Counted from the stretch's first letter, positions 9,201 to 19,823 are shown. The stretch is DNA of 64,000 bases from JAQUGA01 sp038210985 (GCA_038210985.1 JBBQWB010000001.1:1-64000); one strand, 5' to 3'. The notes: generated from the sequence alone by a model not told the origin. A program made the numbers and translations.

Positions 9201-10602
9201 ATGTTGAAGTATATGTTACGCCGCTTAAAACATCTGAATATTTTTGAGTTGCTGTTCTACCCAAAGGGTCGATTGCATTGTTGCCATATCTACTAAAATA
9301 GACTGTTAAGCCACCAAATACTTCAAAACAGTACAAATTAATATTGGTGTTTACAATTTGAGCAGCATCGGGAATGCTTGTAATATTATATTTTGCCCAT
9401 CCATTGAGCCGCCCGTTTGATGTAGGCCAAGTATAATCGAGCCAGCCAATTTGAATAGCATCATTTCTTTGATAACAATCATTTGGAGAATCATCATCTC
9501 GCTCTATTGTTCCTGTCCACATATAGGTGTTATCAGGATAATAGTCGTGCGTTGGGTCAATTATTATTGGATAATTTCGGTTTTCGCTTATAAGCCATGA
9601 AACTGGTATTTTTATTCCAACTTTAACTAAATTATTTGTTATGCTAAAATCATAACTACCGTCCATAAAGCCCATGTCTTTTTTTAGCTCATTATTTTGT
9701 TCATAATAATAAGGCATATTTAAGCGTAAAATGGGATTATTTTTATCAACTAGAAACAAAATTTCTTTTATAATTTCTTTGCCTTTAAAATTTTTATCAA
9801 TAATAGGAATTGCGGTCCATTTTTCGGGAATTTTGTATTCTTCATAAAATATTACAAATTCGGATTGCGAAGGGATAGAGTTTTTAAAACTTGAAGATTT
9901 TATAACATAATCCATTTTATTGCCATCAAATCCTTGAATAAAGCGAGCATCTATATCCTCGAAAATTTCACGATAATAAACTGCGTCATTTACTATAAAC
10001 CCTTTTACTTCCTTTGAGTTTATGGTTTTTAAAGCTGTTCCATTTGAATCGACAAAAACCATTGATTTATTATTCCATGTTACAATTTCTCCTTCTGTGA
10101 AATTAATAGAAACACCATCTTTTGATTTTTCGGGATAAAATGTTTGAAATCGATTTTCGGTATTTTGATACCTTTTTTTAGAATCATTGGCTTTGTTTTC
10201 CGAAATTTTAGTGTCTATTGCTTTCCATTCATTGTCTTTGAAATAATTTAATGAACCTCCACTTGTAATTAAGGCTGTTTTTGTTCCATCGGGATTTAAG
10301 AAATGACGGCTATATTGATCTCTTAATTTTTTAATTTCGGTTCTAGGATTTAACGTTGTCATAAAATCTTCAAACGTCACACTTGCTTCAGGAATAACCT
10401 CATTTTGAGGTGTAGTTTGAGCAGAAATATCATTGTTTCCATTTGCTTGAACTGCTGTTGTGGATATGTTGTTTTGATTGTTTGCACTTGGAACCCATTT
10501 TTGAGTTACTTGAGCAATTGAGCTAAAAACCAACAGTTGAAATCCTATAAGGAAAACAATTGTTCGATAAGCTTTATTTAATTTATATCTTTTCATAATC
10601 AT
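6244..10602 (-). CDS. Large secreted protein with Ig/PKD-like repeats and T9SS sorting domain
   Basis: This 1452-residue exported protein has a signal peptide (hydrophobic to about residue 30, ending in SSIAQ). Residues of roughly 60-370 form a conserved non-repetitive region ending in IIIDPTHDYYP. A DNRLRE-like segment follows, then at least four repeats of about 75-90 residues with patterns such as ANAGSDATTC and GxGxWxVxSGxGxFS, typical of adhesive Bacteroidota surface proteins. The last 80 or so residues (from VYPNPFKEQ to the end) form a type A T9SS C-terminal domain, so PorQ (23727) belongs to its export route. Its start lies 5 bp after the stop of the giant protein upstream, so they are co-transcribed. 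Function is likely adhesion or matrix; no enzyme motif is evident. Confidence 0.85.
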   Translation of the reverse strand: MIMKRYKLNKAYRTIVFLIGFQLLVFSSIAQVTQKWVPSANNQNNISTTAVQANGNNDISAQTTPQNEVIPEASVTFEDFMTTLNPRTEIKKLRDQYSRHFLNPDGTKTALITSGGSLNYFKDNEWKAIDTKISENKANDSKKRYQNTENRFQTFYPEKSKDGVSINFTEGEIVTWNNKSMVFVDSNGTALKTINSKEVKGFIVNDAVYYREIFEDIDARFIQGFDGNKMDYVIKSSSFKNSIPSQSEFVIFYEEYKIPEKWTAIPIIDKNFKGKEIIKEILFLVDKNNPILRLNMPYYYEQNNELKKDMGFMDGSYDFSITNNLVKVGIKIPVSWLISENRNYPIIIDPTHDYYPDNTYMWTGTIERDDDSPNDCYQRNDAIQIGWLDYTWPTSNGRLNGWAKYNITSIPDAAQIVNTNINLYCFEVFGGLTVYFSRYGNNAIDPLGRTATQKYSDVLSGVTYTSTYCSSIVSYNINAGTSMNSDIQARLSANWYVLGMYGANNGTGGSLFNDGYFVKFSGYSASGTSRPYLTIKYCDYAPTAIAGLDKTICNSNSSTMTASALLATETGLWTIVSGCVGCAFSNNTSPTTSVNNIPTGTSVLRWKVTLPDGGCTATDDVSIINNTPTTANAGSDATTCTGLIQLGGNNPTIGTGAWTVIIGSGTFSPNNNTYNATVSNLNNGNNTFRWTISKNGCSTSDDVVITQNAVPSATISSPATNPYDLCADNFNGLTGNNPAPASGQWSVVSGTGSFSVSTNNVTDISGLSLGNNVIRWTVTASGLGCVSQANVTLRNNLPTIANAGPNQLISGSSATLTGNNPVQGTGQWSLVSAVPADGNGIIWSPSGPPSGQNVVTVSSLEPDITYTFRWAISNSTCPNSVSNTTVYWDPGAVGLIVQSNITNEGHLNQTNDTSYFYMTGTNKFIFGTDANNRYTNTKLKVRGSVTFDGAINNGKFAKTWISSSCGFTINNSKTYKNDYFYNAGTSNLLTASTWENSGTWYNAHIVLADASSTVKFNGTSNQLVTSNWDNVNNAFGNVVILNTSSPNASTGVMLQTHDMVLKNTSALTMTNGSLITNGKMVIVSNPASSGIILGTGNTTGTQSWVYGTSNTSALRKYMNDDALTYHFPVGLDTHGNLATIINHSLPNGAFYLNSWFKENPVNVNENFPSTITEHNTVYTHVAPEGVWVFDKNGFIDGTYDLKLYYNQFDTIGWRDGFINVLSREFDNDNGSSWILPPVTSIFVSGSVPDGFASRNACNSFSEKGIGILKYTPPENLPVELISFNHQCFDGVIKLNWETATEINNSHFIIERSSNATTYIQIARIEGAGNSNILKKYFYIDQSFDKFAYYRIKQVDFDGKITFYGPVTASCNSNQEFLKVYPNPFKEQITISASFAEPLEIRISDGLGKIVYHESVNFDSYKTIDLSSLSRGVYTLTLVFTNKDPKQFKIVKN

Positions 10603-10607
10603 TATTG

Positions 10608-13600
10608 CTATGGTTGTCCCTCAATATTTAACACTTTATCTTTTACAATATATAGGTTATTTGTATTGATTTTATAATGCGATGATTTTAACCATAAGGT
10701 TACATTGGTTCCGTCAATTTTTAAATCATAGAAAGTGAAATCGTTTAAGTTTACGGTTCCATTTGTGCGTTTATTAATTATTTGTGGCGATGATCCATTA
10801 AAAGTAACCATTGCCGTGCCAGGGTTAAAAGTGCCAGAAGTAGTGCCATTGCCAATAAGCCAATCGCCTTTTAGTCGAATGTTTTTATTAGTGTTTACAT
10901 CTAACAATCCTTTTACAAGTTTAAAATCTTTATCTAAAGTCAAGCTATCTTGTAAAATTAGTGAGCCATCTTTATTCATTTCAATAGTGTAAAATGGATT
11001 TACAACTCCATTAAGCGATGTTATGTTTTGATTTGCTGAACCATAAAACTTCACTTGCTGAATTTGAGGATTAAATATTGCCCCATTGTTTAACCAATGT
11101 CCGCCAATTTCGATATTTTGATTGGTCGCATCAAGGGTTCCAGAAGTAAGTGTTAAATTGCTTTCTACTTTTAACCTGTTGGTTGATAAAGTTGCTGTAC
11201 CTGATGGATTATTTAAAATAACTTTATAAAAACTTGAAGTTCCAATATTTATGCTCTGTGGTTTAAATTGATTATTGCCATCAAAAGTTATGGTGTTATT
11301 TCGATGCATAAATGTACTTGTTCCGATTGTTGACCAATTGCCTCCAACTGGGAAGCTAAATCCTCCACAATCAAAAGTACCTTGATTAATGGTAACATCT
11401 GAATTTATGTCAACTGGACATCTTAATGCAACAATTTTTGAAGATGTTTTATCCACAATTATTGTATTAAATGTTTCCGTTAAAATAGATGTGCTTGTTA
11501 TTACGATATCATCAATACACAAGCCAGGTGCATCTCCTCCGTTTGTTCCATCCATTTTAAACCTAAAAATTAATTGAACACTGCTTTGCCCACCAGCAAT
11601 TGTACTAATATCAAATGTGTTTGACTCCGTCCAAAGTGCTTTATTTCTCATGTTATCCATGATTAAATTTTCCACACCATTCACTTTAACCAAAACCTGA
11701 CCATAATCATTGTTATCTCCCATAATTCGGTACCAAAACTTAATACTAGCAACTGAATATGCAGATAAATTAATTACAGGACTAACCGCATCTATGGTTA
11801 CTATCCTGCCTTGATATGTGCTCCAATTGTAATCATGAGTCATAGCCCAATGAATATCGTACATTGCTAAATCGTAATCGCTATTGTGACCATAACCCGA
11901 TTGAACGCTCCAACCTGATTCATCTACATCGATACCAAGTGTCCAACCACTTGCTGCACCTGTTTCAAAATCCTGTGAATAAATGACATAAGCTGGTTCA
12001 CGAATAATATTACTATTTTCGGCACCATGAAATTTAACAATACCATCATTTGGAGTATAAATTCCATAATCAGTATAGTTTTTTAAAACAGAAACGGTTG
12101 CTCCGTTTTGAGTTTCTAAAATACAATTTTGTTGAATGTATAAATTGTCATTAATTTTAAAAGTATTGGCAACTCCATTTCCAACTATAATTTTATCGCT
12201 ATTATTTGTCCATTTAAAACTGTTTTGAACTTCAATAGTTGTAGCTACAGAGTTATCCCCAATTATTAATTTGCCAGTGCTGTTTTTTGTAAATTTATAA
12301 AATACTGTATTTGAAGTTCCTGTTATGTTTTGGGCTTGATTACCTATAAATTGAACTTCGCCGTTATTATGATTAAATGTACCATTGTTTATAAAATCTT
12401 TTTGACATTTTACAAATTTCCCAGAAGTGTTTAAAGTTCCTGTAGTAATTTCTAAGTTATCAATGGTTTTTATGGATGAATTTAAGCTAACCGAACCAGT
12501 GCCAGTTTTTTCGATTTTTATTTTATTAAAAACTTCTATATTTGAAAAACCACGAATTTCAACATTATCAATACTAACAAAACTTGATGGTTTTGCTGAT
12601 GATGCAATATAGAATCTAAATGCCAAATTCTTTAAACCATTGCCACAATATGAATTAACAGAATAAGATGCTGCATTCCATGCGGTTGAATTACTTAAAA
12701 TACCCAAAACAGATCCATCCATGATTACCTTTCCAAATGGACTAGTATCATCTGTAGATTTCCAATAAAAATAAAGTGTAGCGGAGGAGTAATCGGTTAA
12801 ATCCATATCGCGATAAAAATCTAAACTGAAATTACCACAAGTTCTACAATAATTATTTGCAACGGATGCACTAATGTCATAGGTTGACATGTTATAGCTC
12901 CCTGCGTATGGGGCTCCAGTTGATTGAATTCTCCAATCTGTATTGGCTGCAATGCTTTGCATTGTCCAACCTTGATTGCCATTTTCAAATCCATCTGAAA
13001 AAATTACAAGCTCTTTACTTGTTCTATTTATGGTGGATGCTCCAGTTCCATTAAAGGTTACCAAGCCAGTTCCTGGAACAAAAATACCGTTATCAGTCCA
13101 GTTTTTTCTCAACGTAATGTCGAGATTGTTTGCATCTAATGTTCCATTGGTTATGGTTAAATCATTTCTAACAGTTATATCGTTTGTATTTAACACCGCC
13201 GAACCAGTTGGTTTATCAACGGATAAATTATAAAATGAATTTGAACCGTTGTTGATTGTTTGAGTTGCAGAAGTTCCAGTAAATTTCACTGTTCCATCTC
13301 CCAATAATGTGCCATTATTAGTATAATTACCATAAACATTTAGTGTAAATGTTCCCGTATTAAGAGTTACTCCAGATTCAATGGTAAGGTTTTTGGCATT
13401 GGATTCTGCGGATAATGAGGGTAGGAAAAGAGTTCCTGGAAAAATTATTACATCCGATGTTAAGTTTGGAACAGCATTGCCACACCAGTTGGACACTGTG
13501 CTCCAGTTTGTGTTTGTTCCACCAATCCAAGAGCTTCCTGTTCTTGTACTATCGGTGCCAATATTTGTCGACCATGTTTGACCAACTGGATTAATTGCCA

Positions 13601-16600
13601 ATACTTGAAATTTATATAGAGTAAGAGGATTCGATGCATTATAAGTATATGGACTAGTAACTCCCACAATTGGCGATACACATGTCATTGGGTCGGATGC
13701 AAAACCCGTAGTATAATATAAATCGTACGAAATTGCGTTTGTGGAAGAAACCCATGAAATAGTAATATTCCCGTTGCAAGTTGTTGCATTTAAAGGAGCA
13801 GTAATATTGAAATTTCCGGGTATATTAATACAATTTATTAGAATCGAAATCCCATCTGTGAGTCCTGATGAAGATGCTCTAATTTTGAATTCTTGAACTG
13901 TATTATAGGAGATGTCGTTCCATTGGTAAACTCCACTTGAAAGAGATTGAGTTAGGTTTGTTGCAGAAGATAAAATACCTGTGCCAGGAGTATAGGTTGA
14001 TAAAGAGACAGTATTTGTTGCGTTTTCATCAAAGTTTCCGTTCGCATCCACGCCTTTTACTTTTACTGGGAATTCGGTATCAATAGGAACAATTGCGGGA
14101 GGTAAGTTCGTTTCAAAAACTAGTTTTGTGGCAGTAACAATTATTCTATTTTTATTACCTATTATTGAAGTTATAGCACCTCCGGCGTCTGTTGCTGCAA
14201 AAACAGAACCTGAAGTGCTTGAAGTTGCCGAATTTATAGTTAATTTTATTTGTTGATTATCTGTAACAGAGCTTTTAAATGTTGCATAAACATCAAATGA
14301 TTTTGTACCGTTATCTGGCGCAATCAATCCGCTAATTGTTGTAAATGCTGTGGATGCTGTAATTGATGTAACTTCCTTAAGGTTAGATGAGCCATCGAAA
14401 ATTGCCATTGCTCTTATATTAGCATGATTTTCAACAGAAAATACAATGTCTGTTAATGTAGTGGCTTTATCATCATCGTCCGGCGAACTTGTGCCTCCAT
14501 CGCGAATTGTAAATGTTCCAATTTTTACTGCATTACCAGTTGTTAATGAGCTGGCTGTTTGATAATTCTCATATTGAATATTATCGGTTTCACCACTTGA
14601 TGAAATAATATCAGATAATTGGTTTCCAAATGTTGGAGAAATATTCCAAGAAGCCAAACTTGGTCTTCCGTTAAAATAGGCATAATTGATTCTCAAACGG
14701 ATTCGGCTATAAGTAGAAGTGTTTAGTGCACTGATATCTTTTGGCGAAGATGAAAATCCACTTGAATTACCCGAAAGTGCTCCGTCTGGGATTAATACCC
14801 ATGCCGAACCGTTCCAATATTCCAATTGAATATTAGCCGAACCATATACTCCTGAAGTAGTCCAAGATGCATTACCCCAAGTTGTACCATCTAAAAATGA
14901 TGAAAACAAAACACCTTCGGTTTGAGCTACTTCGGTGGTAATGCCATAAAAACGAATATTATCAAAATAAGCGTGTCTGGCAATATAATCACCCGTTGCC
15001 TCTGAATGTGTGAATTCAAGACCCATCGCCAACGATTGATTTCCCGAATAACTTGAAGTGTTTAAAGTAAAATTCAAATAAGAGTCTATTGTAGTCCCTG
15101 AAACATCAACATCTATATATGTTTTATTTGTACCAATTTGAATGTATGATTTTTCCCAACCTGATGATGTTTGATCACAATGAGTTTTGCAATCGAGTTT
15201 TATTTGGCTAATATTATTAAAACTTACACTTTGTGACCTTTGTGTGTACATCCCTGTTATCCAGGTTGCACTTGTTGTGCCATCTCCATGTTGTATAAAA
15301 CAGGAATAACTAACATCTGTTGCATTACTTATACTTCTGCTTGATCCAGAGCAATTTGTAGGAGCGGTATTGGTTTCCGTCCAATTATCTAAAGATCCAG
15401 TTTCAAACGACCGATTTAATGGAATATTAGGTATGATATCTTCTGTCTTTGTTGTGGTTGCCAATTGAATTGCAGAAATTTGATACCATTCAGGTTCACC
15501 GGAAGTTTTATACGTAAACGAATATAATGCCGAGGATTTGCTACTCCATGTTGATCCACCATCAGAAGAGATATCTGCCCTTACATAATAAGTGGAATTA
15601 TTTACAGGAGACCAACTATTATTCAATGCGGTACATTCTAAATCATACTGAGTGCCGGAAACATAATTTCCAGAAAACGTCTGGTTATAAGAAGTTCCTG
15701 TAAAGGTCGAATTGGTGTTTACTTCTATGCGGAATCGGTTAAAGTTTGTAGTATGAGTTCCAGATAATCTAAAGTTGGGTGTATTATCATTAATGTATGA
15801 GTTGTTAAAAGCCAACTGAGAGGTGCTTCCTGTATTATAAAATATTGGAGCTGAGCCTGGTGCACCACAACTAACGGTAATATTGCCAGAGGTTGCTTGT
15901 GTAAGAGAGCCGGCTGTAGCTTGAATTTTAATCGTTTCTCCCGGTGTATATTTTATATCTGTCCATGCATACGTTCCACTTGATAAGGATTTTGTTAAAC
16001 CAGAAGCGGAAGAAAGGGTTCCCGTTCCTGAATTTAAGCTTAATGCTACAGGGGCAGTAATATTAATATCTCTATTTCCATTTGCATCAACAGCATCAAC
16101 CGAAACATTAAAATTTGTATTACATGTTGCTGATGAAGGTGGTTTATTTGTCTGAAAAATAAGTTTTGTAGCCACAACGTCAACTGCATTATCGGTACTT
16201 GCCGATGAAACAGCTTGACATGCTGCCAAGCCACCAACAGCAAAAGTAAAACTTGAATTATTTACATTGAAAACAAAGTTTTTGCCATCGATATCTGCAG
16301 GCAAAGTTCCTCCTAATGGGTTTTTAAGCCATATTTTTAAGGTGTACGTTTTTTCGGCATCATCTGCAATATATCCCAAATTCCCAATGCCATTGGAAAT
16401 GGAAGAAAAAGTAATATTTGTAGCATTTACTGTCCCCGTCATGTTATTAGAACCATCACTTAATTCTGCTCCAAGTATTGCATCCGACCAAGAAGTAATA
16501 TCATTTCCTGTACCTTGATTAATTACAATCTTTGAAATTTGAGTAGCGGTTGTATTTGTTGCTGGTGTAATTCCATCATCGGTATATTTAAAGTCGAAAT

Positions 16601-18200
16601 TTAACGAAGAAGCTCCTTGTGTGTTTGTTAGTGAGGAAATAGTTGCAGGTTCGCTACCCGCTCCAGCGGAGAGAGTGGAGGTTCCAGGGGTACTAGTGTT
16701 TTCGACAATTACATTATCAATGTCTAGGTAATAATCTCCTGCACCCCAAGTACTCTTGAACTTTATATAAATATTACTTCCACTTAAAGAAGATAAATCA
16801 ATTTGTTTATTTGTAAATGCTGCTGAATTTGAGTGCGTTGTGTAATTTATTGTGTATATTGTGGTATATGAAACATCATCTGTAGAATACTGAATTTCTA
16901 CTTTGTCTGATGCTCCAAGTGTGGTTCCTGTTGTTGGATAACTTGTATAGTTGACAATTCTATAATCAAAAGTCAATCGAGAATAGCTGGTTATTGGGCC
17001 TAGTTGAGTAGTTCTTCCATAACAAGTTGTTGCTGAGCTCCATAGGTTTTCATAAAGGCCATTACTAGAAGAAGCACCATGTGTGGACGATATGGACATG
17101 TCTGACGTCCAGCATAGAGGTAAAGATGTGCTTGCATTGAAATTCTGCGTATAGGGCAATGATGCTATGCCACAAGGTGTAGTAAAAGATGTCCCTGCTG
17201 CCCATGAGCTTAAATCACCATTACCACAATTTGAACGCACATATACATAATAAGTCGTAGAAGGTGATAGTCCAATAATATCTTTTGTTACTATGCCAGC
17301 AGCCGTTGTGCCACTTGTAGTTAGTCCTGATGCTCCGCTTCCCGCAACACCGCCGGTTCTTACTTCATAACCATATCCACTGCTAGGAGTAGGAGAAGGT
17401 GTTGTCCATGAAATGGTTGCTGTGGTAGCGGCTATTGAAGAAGCTGTAACAGAATTTGGAGAATAACAAGATGTTGGTGTAAAAGTATATGTTAAATTGG
17501 TGGTTAAATTTGTAGATGCAGAAATCGAATTATTTGCTAAAGTACCAGATACCGTTGGAGTAACTGCAGGTGTTACACTTAAAAACCTACCAGAACCTCC
17601 CGTTTGATCATTTATACCAATTGAAGCACATACGGAAGTAGGCGAAGACATTGATCCATAAATGAATTTAATTATATTTGAAGTTTCATATAATTTCAAT
17701 TGAAAATTCTGCAGTGCACCTGAATATGTATTCCATCTAATATTTCGCCATTGTACAGTTAATATCCTATTGGGACTACTTCCTGATGTTAAATACTGAA
17801 CATCGCTATTTGCATCATCAAACAAATCATCCCAAAGAGGAGCTATTATAGGCTTATGTGTTGTACTTGCTAAATCATTAAGATAAGATGTACTACTCCC
17901 AAAATAAATATGACCATTTGTAGAGATATTAAATGTAGTGTAGATAGTTCCACAATAATTAAAAGTAAAACCAATTGAAATTCCTGTTTGCGTGCCGTCA
18001 TCACCAGTAGCTGTGCTAACAGTTCCAGTTATAGCCGTAAATGTTCCGCTGCTTGTTGAAAATGCATAATCCGCAGCTTGTCCAAAAACCTTGCCGCCAC
18101 TTAATAAAAAAATGCTTGTCAGTATATTTAATAAAACAACCTTAAAATAAACATTCTTAAAATTTGGGCAGGTATATTTTTTCTTTTTCTGTATTCTCAT
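10608..18200 (-). CDS. Giant secreted modular surface protein (about 2530 residues)
   Basis: I start it at 18200 (MRIQKKKK), which gives a normal signal peptide ending in GGKVFGQ; an in-frame ATG at 18254 adds 18 residues. After an N-terminal globular region come fibronectin type III-like segments (patterns such as TWTTPSPTPSSGYGYEVR and YYVYVRSNCG), MAM/jelly-roll-like modules ending in YLDIDNVIVEN, and a long C-terminal half of beta-rich repeats (NGTLDANN, GLVTFNGT, YNLSVDKP) that look like a beta-helix. The repeats are diverged. There is no T9SS sorting domain: the protein stops at IEGQP, inside the repeats, 5 bp before the next gene, which does have one. A structural or adhesive role is likely. 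Confidence 0.82.
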   Translation of the reverse strand: MRIQKKKKYTCPNFKNVYFKVVLLNILTSIFLLSGGKVFGQAADYAFSTSSGTFTAITGTVSTATGDDGTQTGISIGFTFNYCGTIYTTFNISTNGHIYFGSSTSYLNDLASTTHKPIIAPLWDDLFDDANSDVQYLTSGSSPNRILTVQWRNIRWNTYSGALQNFQLKLYETSNIIKFIYGSMSSPTSVCASIGINDQTGGSGRFLSVTPAVTPTVSGTLANNSISASTNLTTNLTYTFTPTSCYSPNSVTASSIAATTATISWTTPSPTPSSGYGYEVRTGGVAGSGASGLTTSGTTAAGIVTKDIIGLSPSTTYYVYVRSNCGNGDLSSWAAGTSFTTPCGIASLPYTQNFNASTSLPLCWTSDMSISSTHGASSSNGLYENLWSSATTCYGRTTQLGPITSYSRLTFDYRIVNYTSYPTTGTTLGASDKVEIQYSTDDVSYTTIYTINYTTHSNSAAFTNKQIDLSSLSGSNIYIKFKSTWGAGDYYLDIDNVIVENTSTPGTSTLSAGAGSEPATISSLTNTQGASSLNFDFKYTDDGITPATNTTATQISKIVINQGTGNDITSWSDAILGAELSDGSNNMTGTVNATNITFSSISNGIGNLGYIADDAEKTYTLKIWLKNPLGGTLPADIDGKNFVFNVNNSSFTFAVGGLAACQAVSSASTDNAVDVVATKLIFQTNKPPSSATCNTNFNVSVDAVDANGNRDINITAPVALSLNSGTGTLSSASGLTKSLSSGTYAWTDIKYTPGETIKIQATAGSLTQATSGNITVSCGAPGSAPIFYNTGSTSQLAFNNSYINDNTPNFRLSGTHTTNFNRFRIEVNTNSTFTGTSYNQTFSGNYVSGTQYDLECTALNNSWSPVNNSTYYVRADISSDGGSTWSSKSSALYSFTYKTSGEPEWYQISAIQLATTTKTEDIIPNIPLNRSFETGSLDNWTETNTAPTNCSGSSRSISNATDVSYSCFIQHGDGTTSATWITGMYTQRSQSVSFNNISQIKLDCKTHCDQTSSGWEKSYIQIGTNKTYIDVDVSGTTIDSYLNFTLNTSSYSGNQSLAMGLEFTHSEATGDYIARHAYFDNIRFYGITTEVAQTEGVLFSSFLDGTTWGNASWTTSGVYGSANIQLEYWNGSAWVLIPDGALSGNSSGFSSSPKDISALNTSTYSRIRLRINYAYFNGRPSLASWNISPTFGNQLSDIISSSGETDNIQYENYQTASSLTTGNAVKIGTFTIRDGGTSSPDDDDKATTLTDIVFSVENHANIRAMAIFDGSSNLKEVTSITASTAFTTISGLIAPDNGTKSFDVYATFKSSVTDNQQIKLTINSATSSTSGSVFAATDAGGAITSIIGNKNRIIVTATKLVFETNLPPAIVPIDTEFPVKVKGVDANGNFDENATNTVSLSTYTPGTGILSSATNLTQSLSSGVYQWNDISYNTVQEFKIRASSSGLTDGISILINCINIPGNFNITAPLNATTCNGNITISWVSSTNAISYDLYYTTGFASDPMTCVSPIVGVTSPYTYNASNPLTLYKFQVLAINPVGQTWSTNIGTDSTRTGSSWIGGTNTNWSTVSNWCGNAVPNLTSDVIIFPGTLFLPSLSAESNAKNLTIESGVTLNTGTFTLNVYGNYTNNGTLLGDGTVKFTGTSATQTINNGSNSFYNLSVDKPTGSAVLNTNDITVRNDLTITNGTLDANNLDITLRKNWTDNGIFVPGTGLVTFNGTGASTINRTSKELVIFSDGFENGNQGWTMQSIAANTDWRIQSTGAPYAGSYNMSTYDISASVANNYCRTCGNFSLDFYRDMDLTDYSSATLYFYWKSTDDTSPFGKVIMDGSVLGILSNSTAWNAASYSVNSYCGNGLKNLAFRFYIASSAKPSSFVSIDNVEIRGFSNIEVFNKIKIEKTGTGSVSLNSSIKTIDNLEITTGTLNTSGKFVKCQKDFINNGTFNHNNGEVQFIGNQAQNITGTSNTVFYKFTKNSTGKLIIGDNSVATTIEVQNSFKWTNNSDKIIVGNGVANTFKINDNLYIQQNCILETQNGATVSVLKNYTDYGIYTPNDGIVKFHGAENSNIIREPAYVIYSQDFETGAASGWTLGIDVDESGWSVQSGYGHNSDYDLAMYDIHWAMTHDYNWSTYQGRIVTIDAVSPVINLSAYSVASIKFWYRIMGDNNDYGQVLVKVNGVENLIMDNMRNKALWTESNTFDISTIAGGQSSVQLIFRFKMDGTNGGDAPGLCIDDIVITSTSILTETFNTIIVDKTSSKIVALRCPVDINSDVTINQGTFDCGGFSFPVGGNWSTIGTSTFMHRNNTITFDGNNQFKPQSINIGTSSFYKVILNNPSGTATLSTNRLKVESNLTLTSGTLDATNQNIEIGGHWLNNGAIFNPQIQQVKFYGSANQNITSLNGVVNPFYTIEMNKDGSLILQDSLTLDKDFKLVKGLLDVNTNKNIRLKGDWLIGNGTTSGTFNPGTAMVTFNGSSPQIINKRTNGTVNLNDFTFYDLKIDGTNVTLWLKSSHYKINTNNLYIVKDKVLNIEGQP

Positions 18201-18524
18201 TTTTTTCAAGAAATTACAAAATCGTTTATTTGAAGAATTGCTTTGTATTGACAATTATACACAATAATTTATATATTAAATATTAATATAAAAATAACAC
18301 TAATGTCTTGGTTTTTCAAAAATTAAAATACAAAATTACAATTTAATATAGCATAAACAAGAAGTTTAACAAATTGAGAATTTTAAAAACATGCTTTTTG
18401 CTGAAAATCAAATACATAATTATTTATATGTATGTAGTGGTTTTGGCAGTTTAAAAAAGATTTAACAAAAAAACAAAGAATGGCTGTATCATGTTTGCTT
18501 ATGCGTGTTTATAATTTAACAAAA
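18201..18524. other. AT-rich spacer between the giant protein and the MFS gene
   Basis: About 320 bp, very A/T-rich, with no reading frame of note. It must hold the promoter of the giant surface-protein operon (minus strand) and the 3' end of the MFS transcript. I see no clear terminator hairpin and no exact match to the Bacteroidota promoter consensus. Confidence 0.5.
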
Positions 18525-19823
18525 TTAAATTTTATCAACTACTCTCTTTTTTATCGACCAAAGCATAATTGAAATTGCTACTAGAAGCAATAAAAATCCA
18601 ATCATAAAAGTGATAAAAAACCCAAACCATTCGTACAAAACAATGCCAATAATTGGAGCAAAAAACGACCTCAAGCCAGTTAATGTCAAATGTATCGATT
18701 GATAGTCTGCTGCCTCGTGTGGTTTACAAAAATAAGCCGACCCGATATACCACAATAAAGCCATAGTAGCGGCAAATAATCCATTTGAAACAATTGCAAT
18801 TAGTAAAGTTGCATAAATGGTAATTCCCCAAATTTCAACATGATAGGGAATTAGTTCGGTTAGCCCAATAAATAAAACATAACCCGCAAGTCCAATATAG
18901 GTGTAAATGGCAAACTTACGGGGATCAACCTTGCCTATTAATTTTCCAAAAAATGGCAATACAATGATAGCTATCAAATTGTATGCGTTTTTGTAAAATG
19001 CAATGCTTGAATAATTCAAATTTAGGGCTTTGTCAAAGTAAATAGCTATAACTCCCACAGTTCCCATAAAGGCAAATCCATAAAACATAAAACCCAATTC
19101 AAAATCTTTAAATGATTTGTTGCCCTTTAATGTGCTACTCATTCGGCGAAGAGAGGATAAAATAGATTTTTTGATGCTTGTTTTTTCCATCACTTCGTTA
19201 ATTTGTGGAAAAGGAATTTTTGAAAGAGTAAATAGTGCCCAAATACCTAAAATTGAGATGATTGGGAAAACAAAAAGATATGTGCTCAAATATTTATCCA
19301 ATAAAATACCGTATAAAAAAGTAATTACCATCATTACAATTTTATTTACCATACTGGCATGGCTGTAGTAGCGACCAAAATTTTCGTTTTTGTATGCATT
19401 TCGCAATATCAAATTTATAATTGGATAAATAACAGGATTTGCACTATAATAAATTAAAAAAATGGATAAAAATATCCAATGAAACATTGTGTTGTTATAC
19501 ATTTCGGCATTATCTGCCGGAAAAAATGCAATAAAAATAAGTGGTAAACGAGTTATTAGTGCAATTATTTTTAGGAGTTTTATTTTGTTTTTTGTGCGAT
19601 TTACAAATTCATTAAGCACTACCGATACCACTAAAACAAGAACACTGAATTGAAACAAAAAACCAACCTGAAAACTAGTGCCTTTTAAGCTTTTCAAAAA
19701 CACAAATTCGTTTAAAGCCAACACCCCCAATATTATTCCATCAATTATAGAATACCACAGGTGAATTCGATACGCATTTTGCTCGTTTATATTCTCAAAA
19801 TTCAAATTAAGTATCCTTTTCAT
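18525..19823 (-). CDS. Major facilitator superfamily transporter
   Basis: This 432-residue inner-membrane protein has about twelve hydrophobic segments in two halves with a central loop near residues 205-235, the MFS arrangement. The N-terminus lacks a signal peptide and begins with a polar stretch up to residue 25. No substrate-diagnostic motif is recognised, so sugar, drug or peptide-fragment transport are all possible. It runs towards the giant surface-protein gene but is separated from it by over 300 bp, so it is probably a separate unit. A MITE-like element lies just upstream of its start. Confidence 0.75.
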   Translation of the reverse strand: MKRILNLNFENINEQNAYRIHLWYSIIDGIILGVLALNEFVFLKSLKGTSFQVGFLFQFSVLVLVVSVVLNEFVNRTKNKIKLLKIIALITRLPLIFIAFFPADNAEMYNNTMFHWIFLSIFLIYYSANPVIYPIINLILRNAYKNENFGRYYSHASMVNKIVMMVITFLYGILLDKYLSTYLFVFPIISILGIWALFTLSKIPFPQINEVMEKTSIKKSILSSLRRMSSTLKGNKSFKDFELGFMFYGFAFMGTVGVIAIYFDKALNLNYSSIAFYKNAYNLIAIIVLPFFGKLIGKVDPRKFAIYTYIGLAGYVLFIGLTELIPYHVEIWGITIYATLLIAIVSNGLFAATMALLWYIGSAYFCKPHEAADYQSIHLTLTGLRSFFAPIIGIVLYEWFGFFITFMIGFLLLLVAISIMLWSIKKRVVDKI

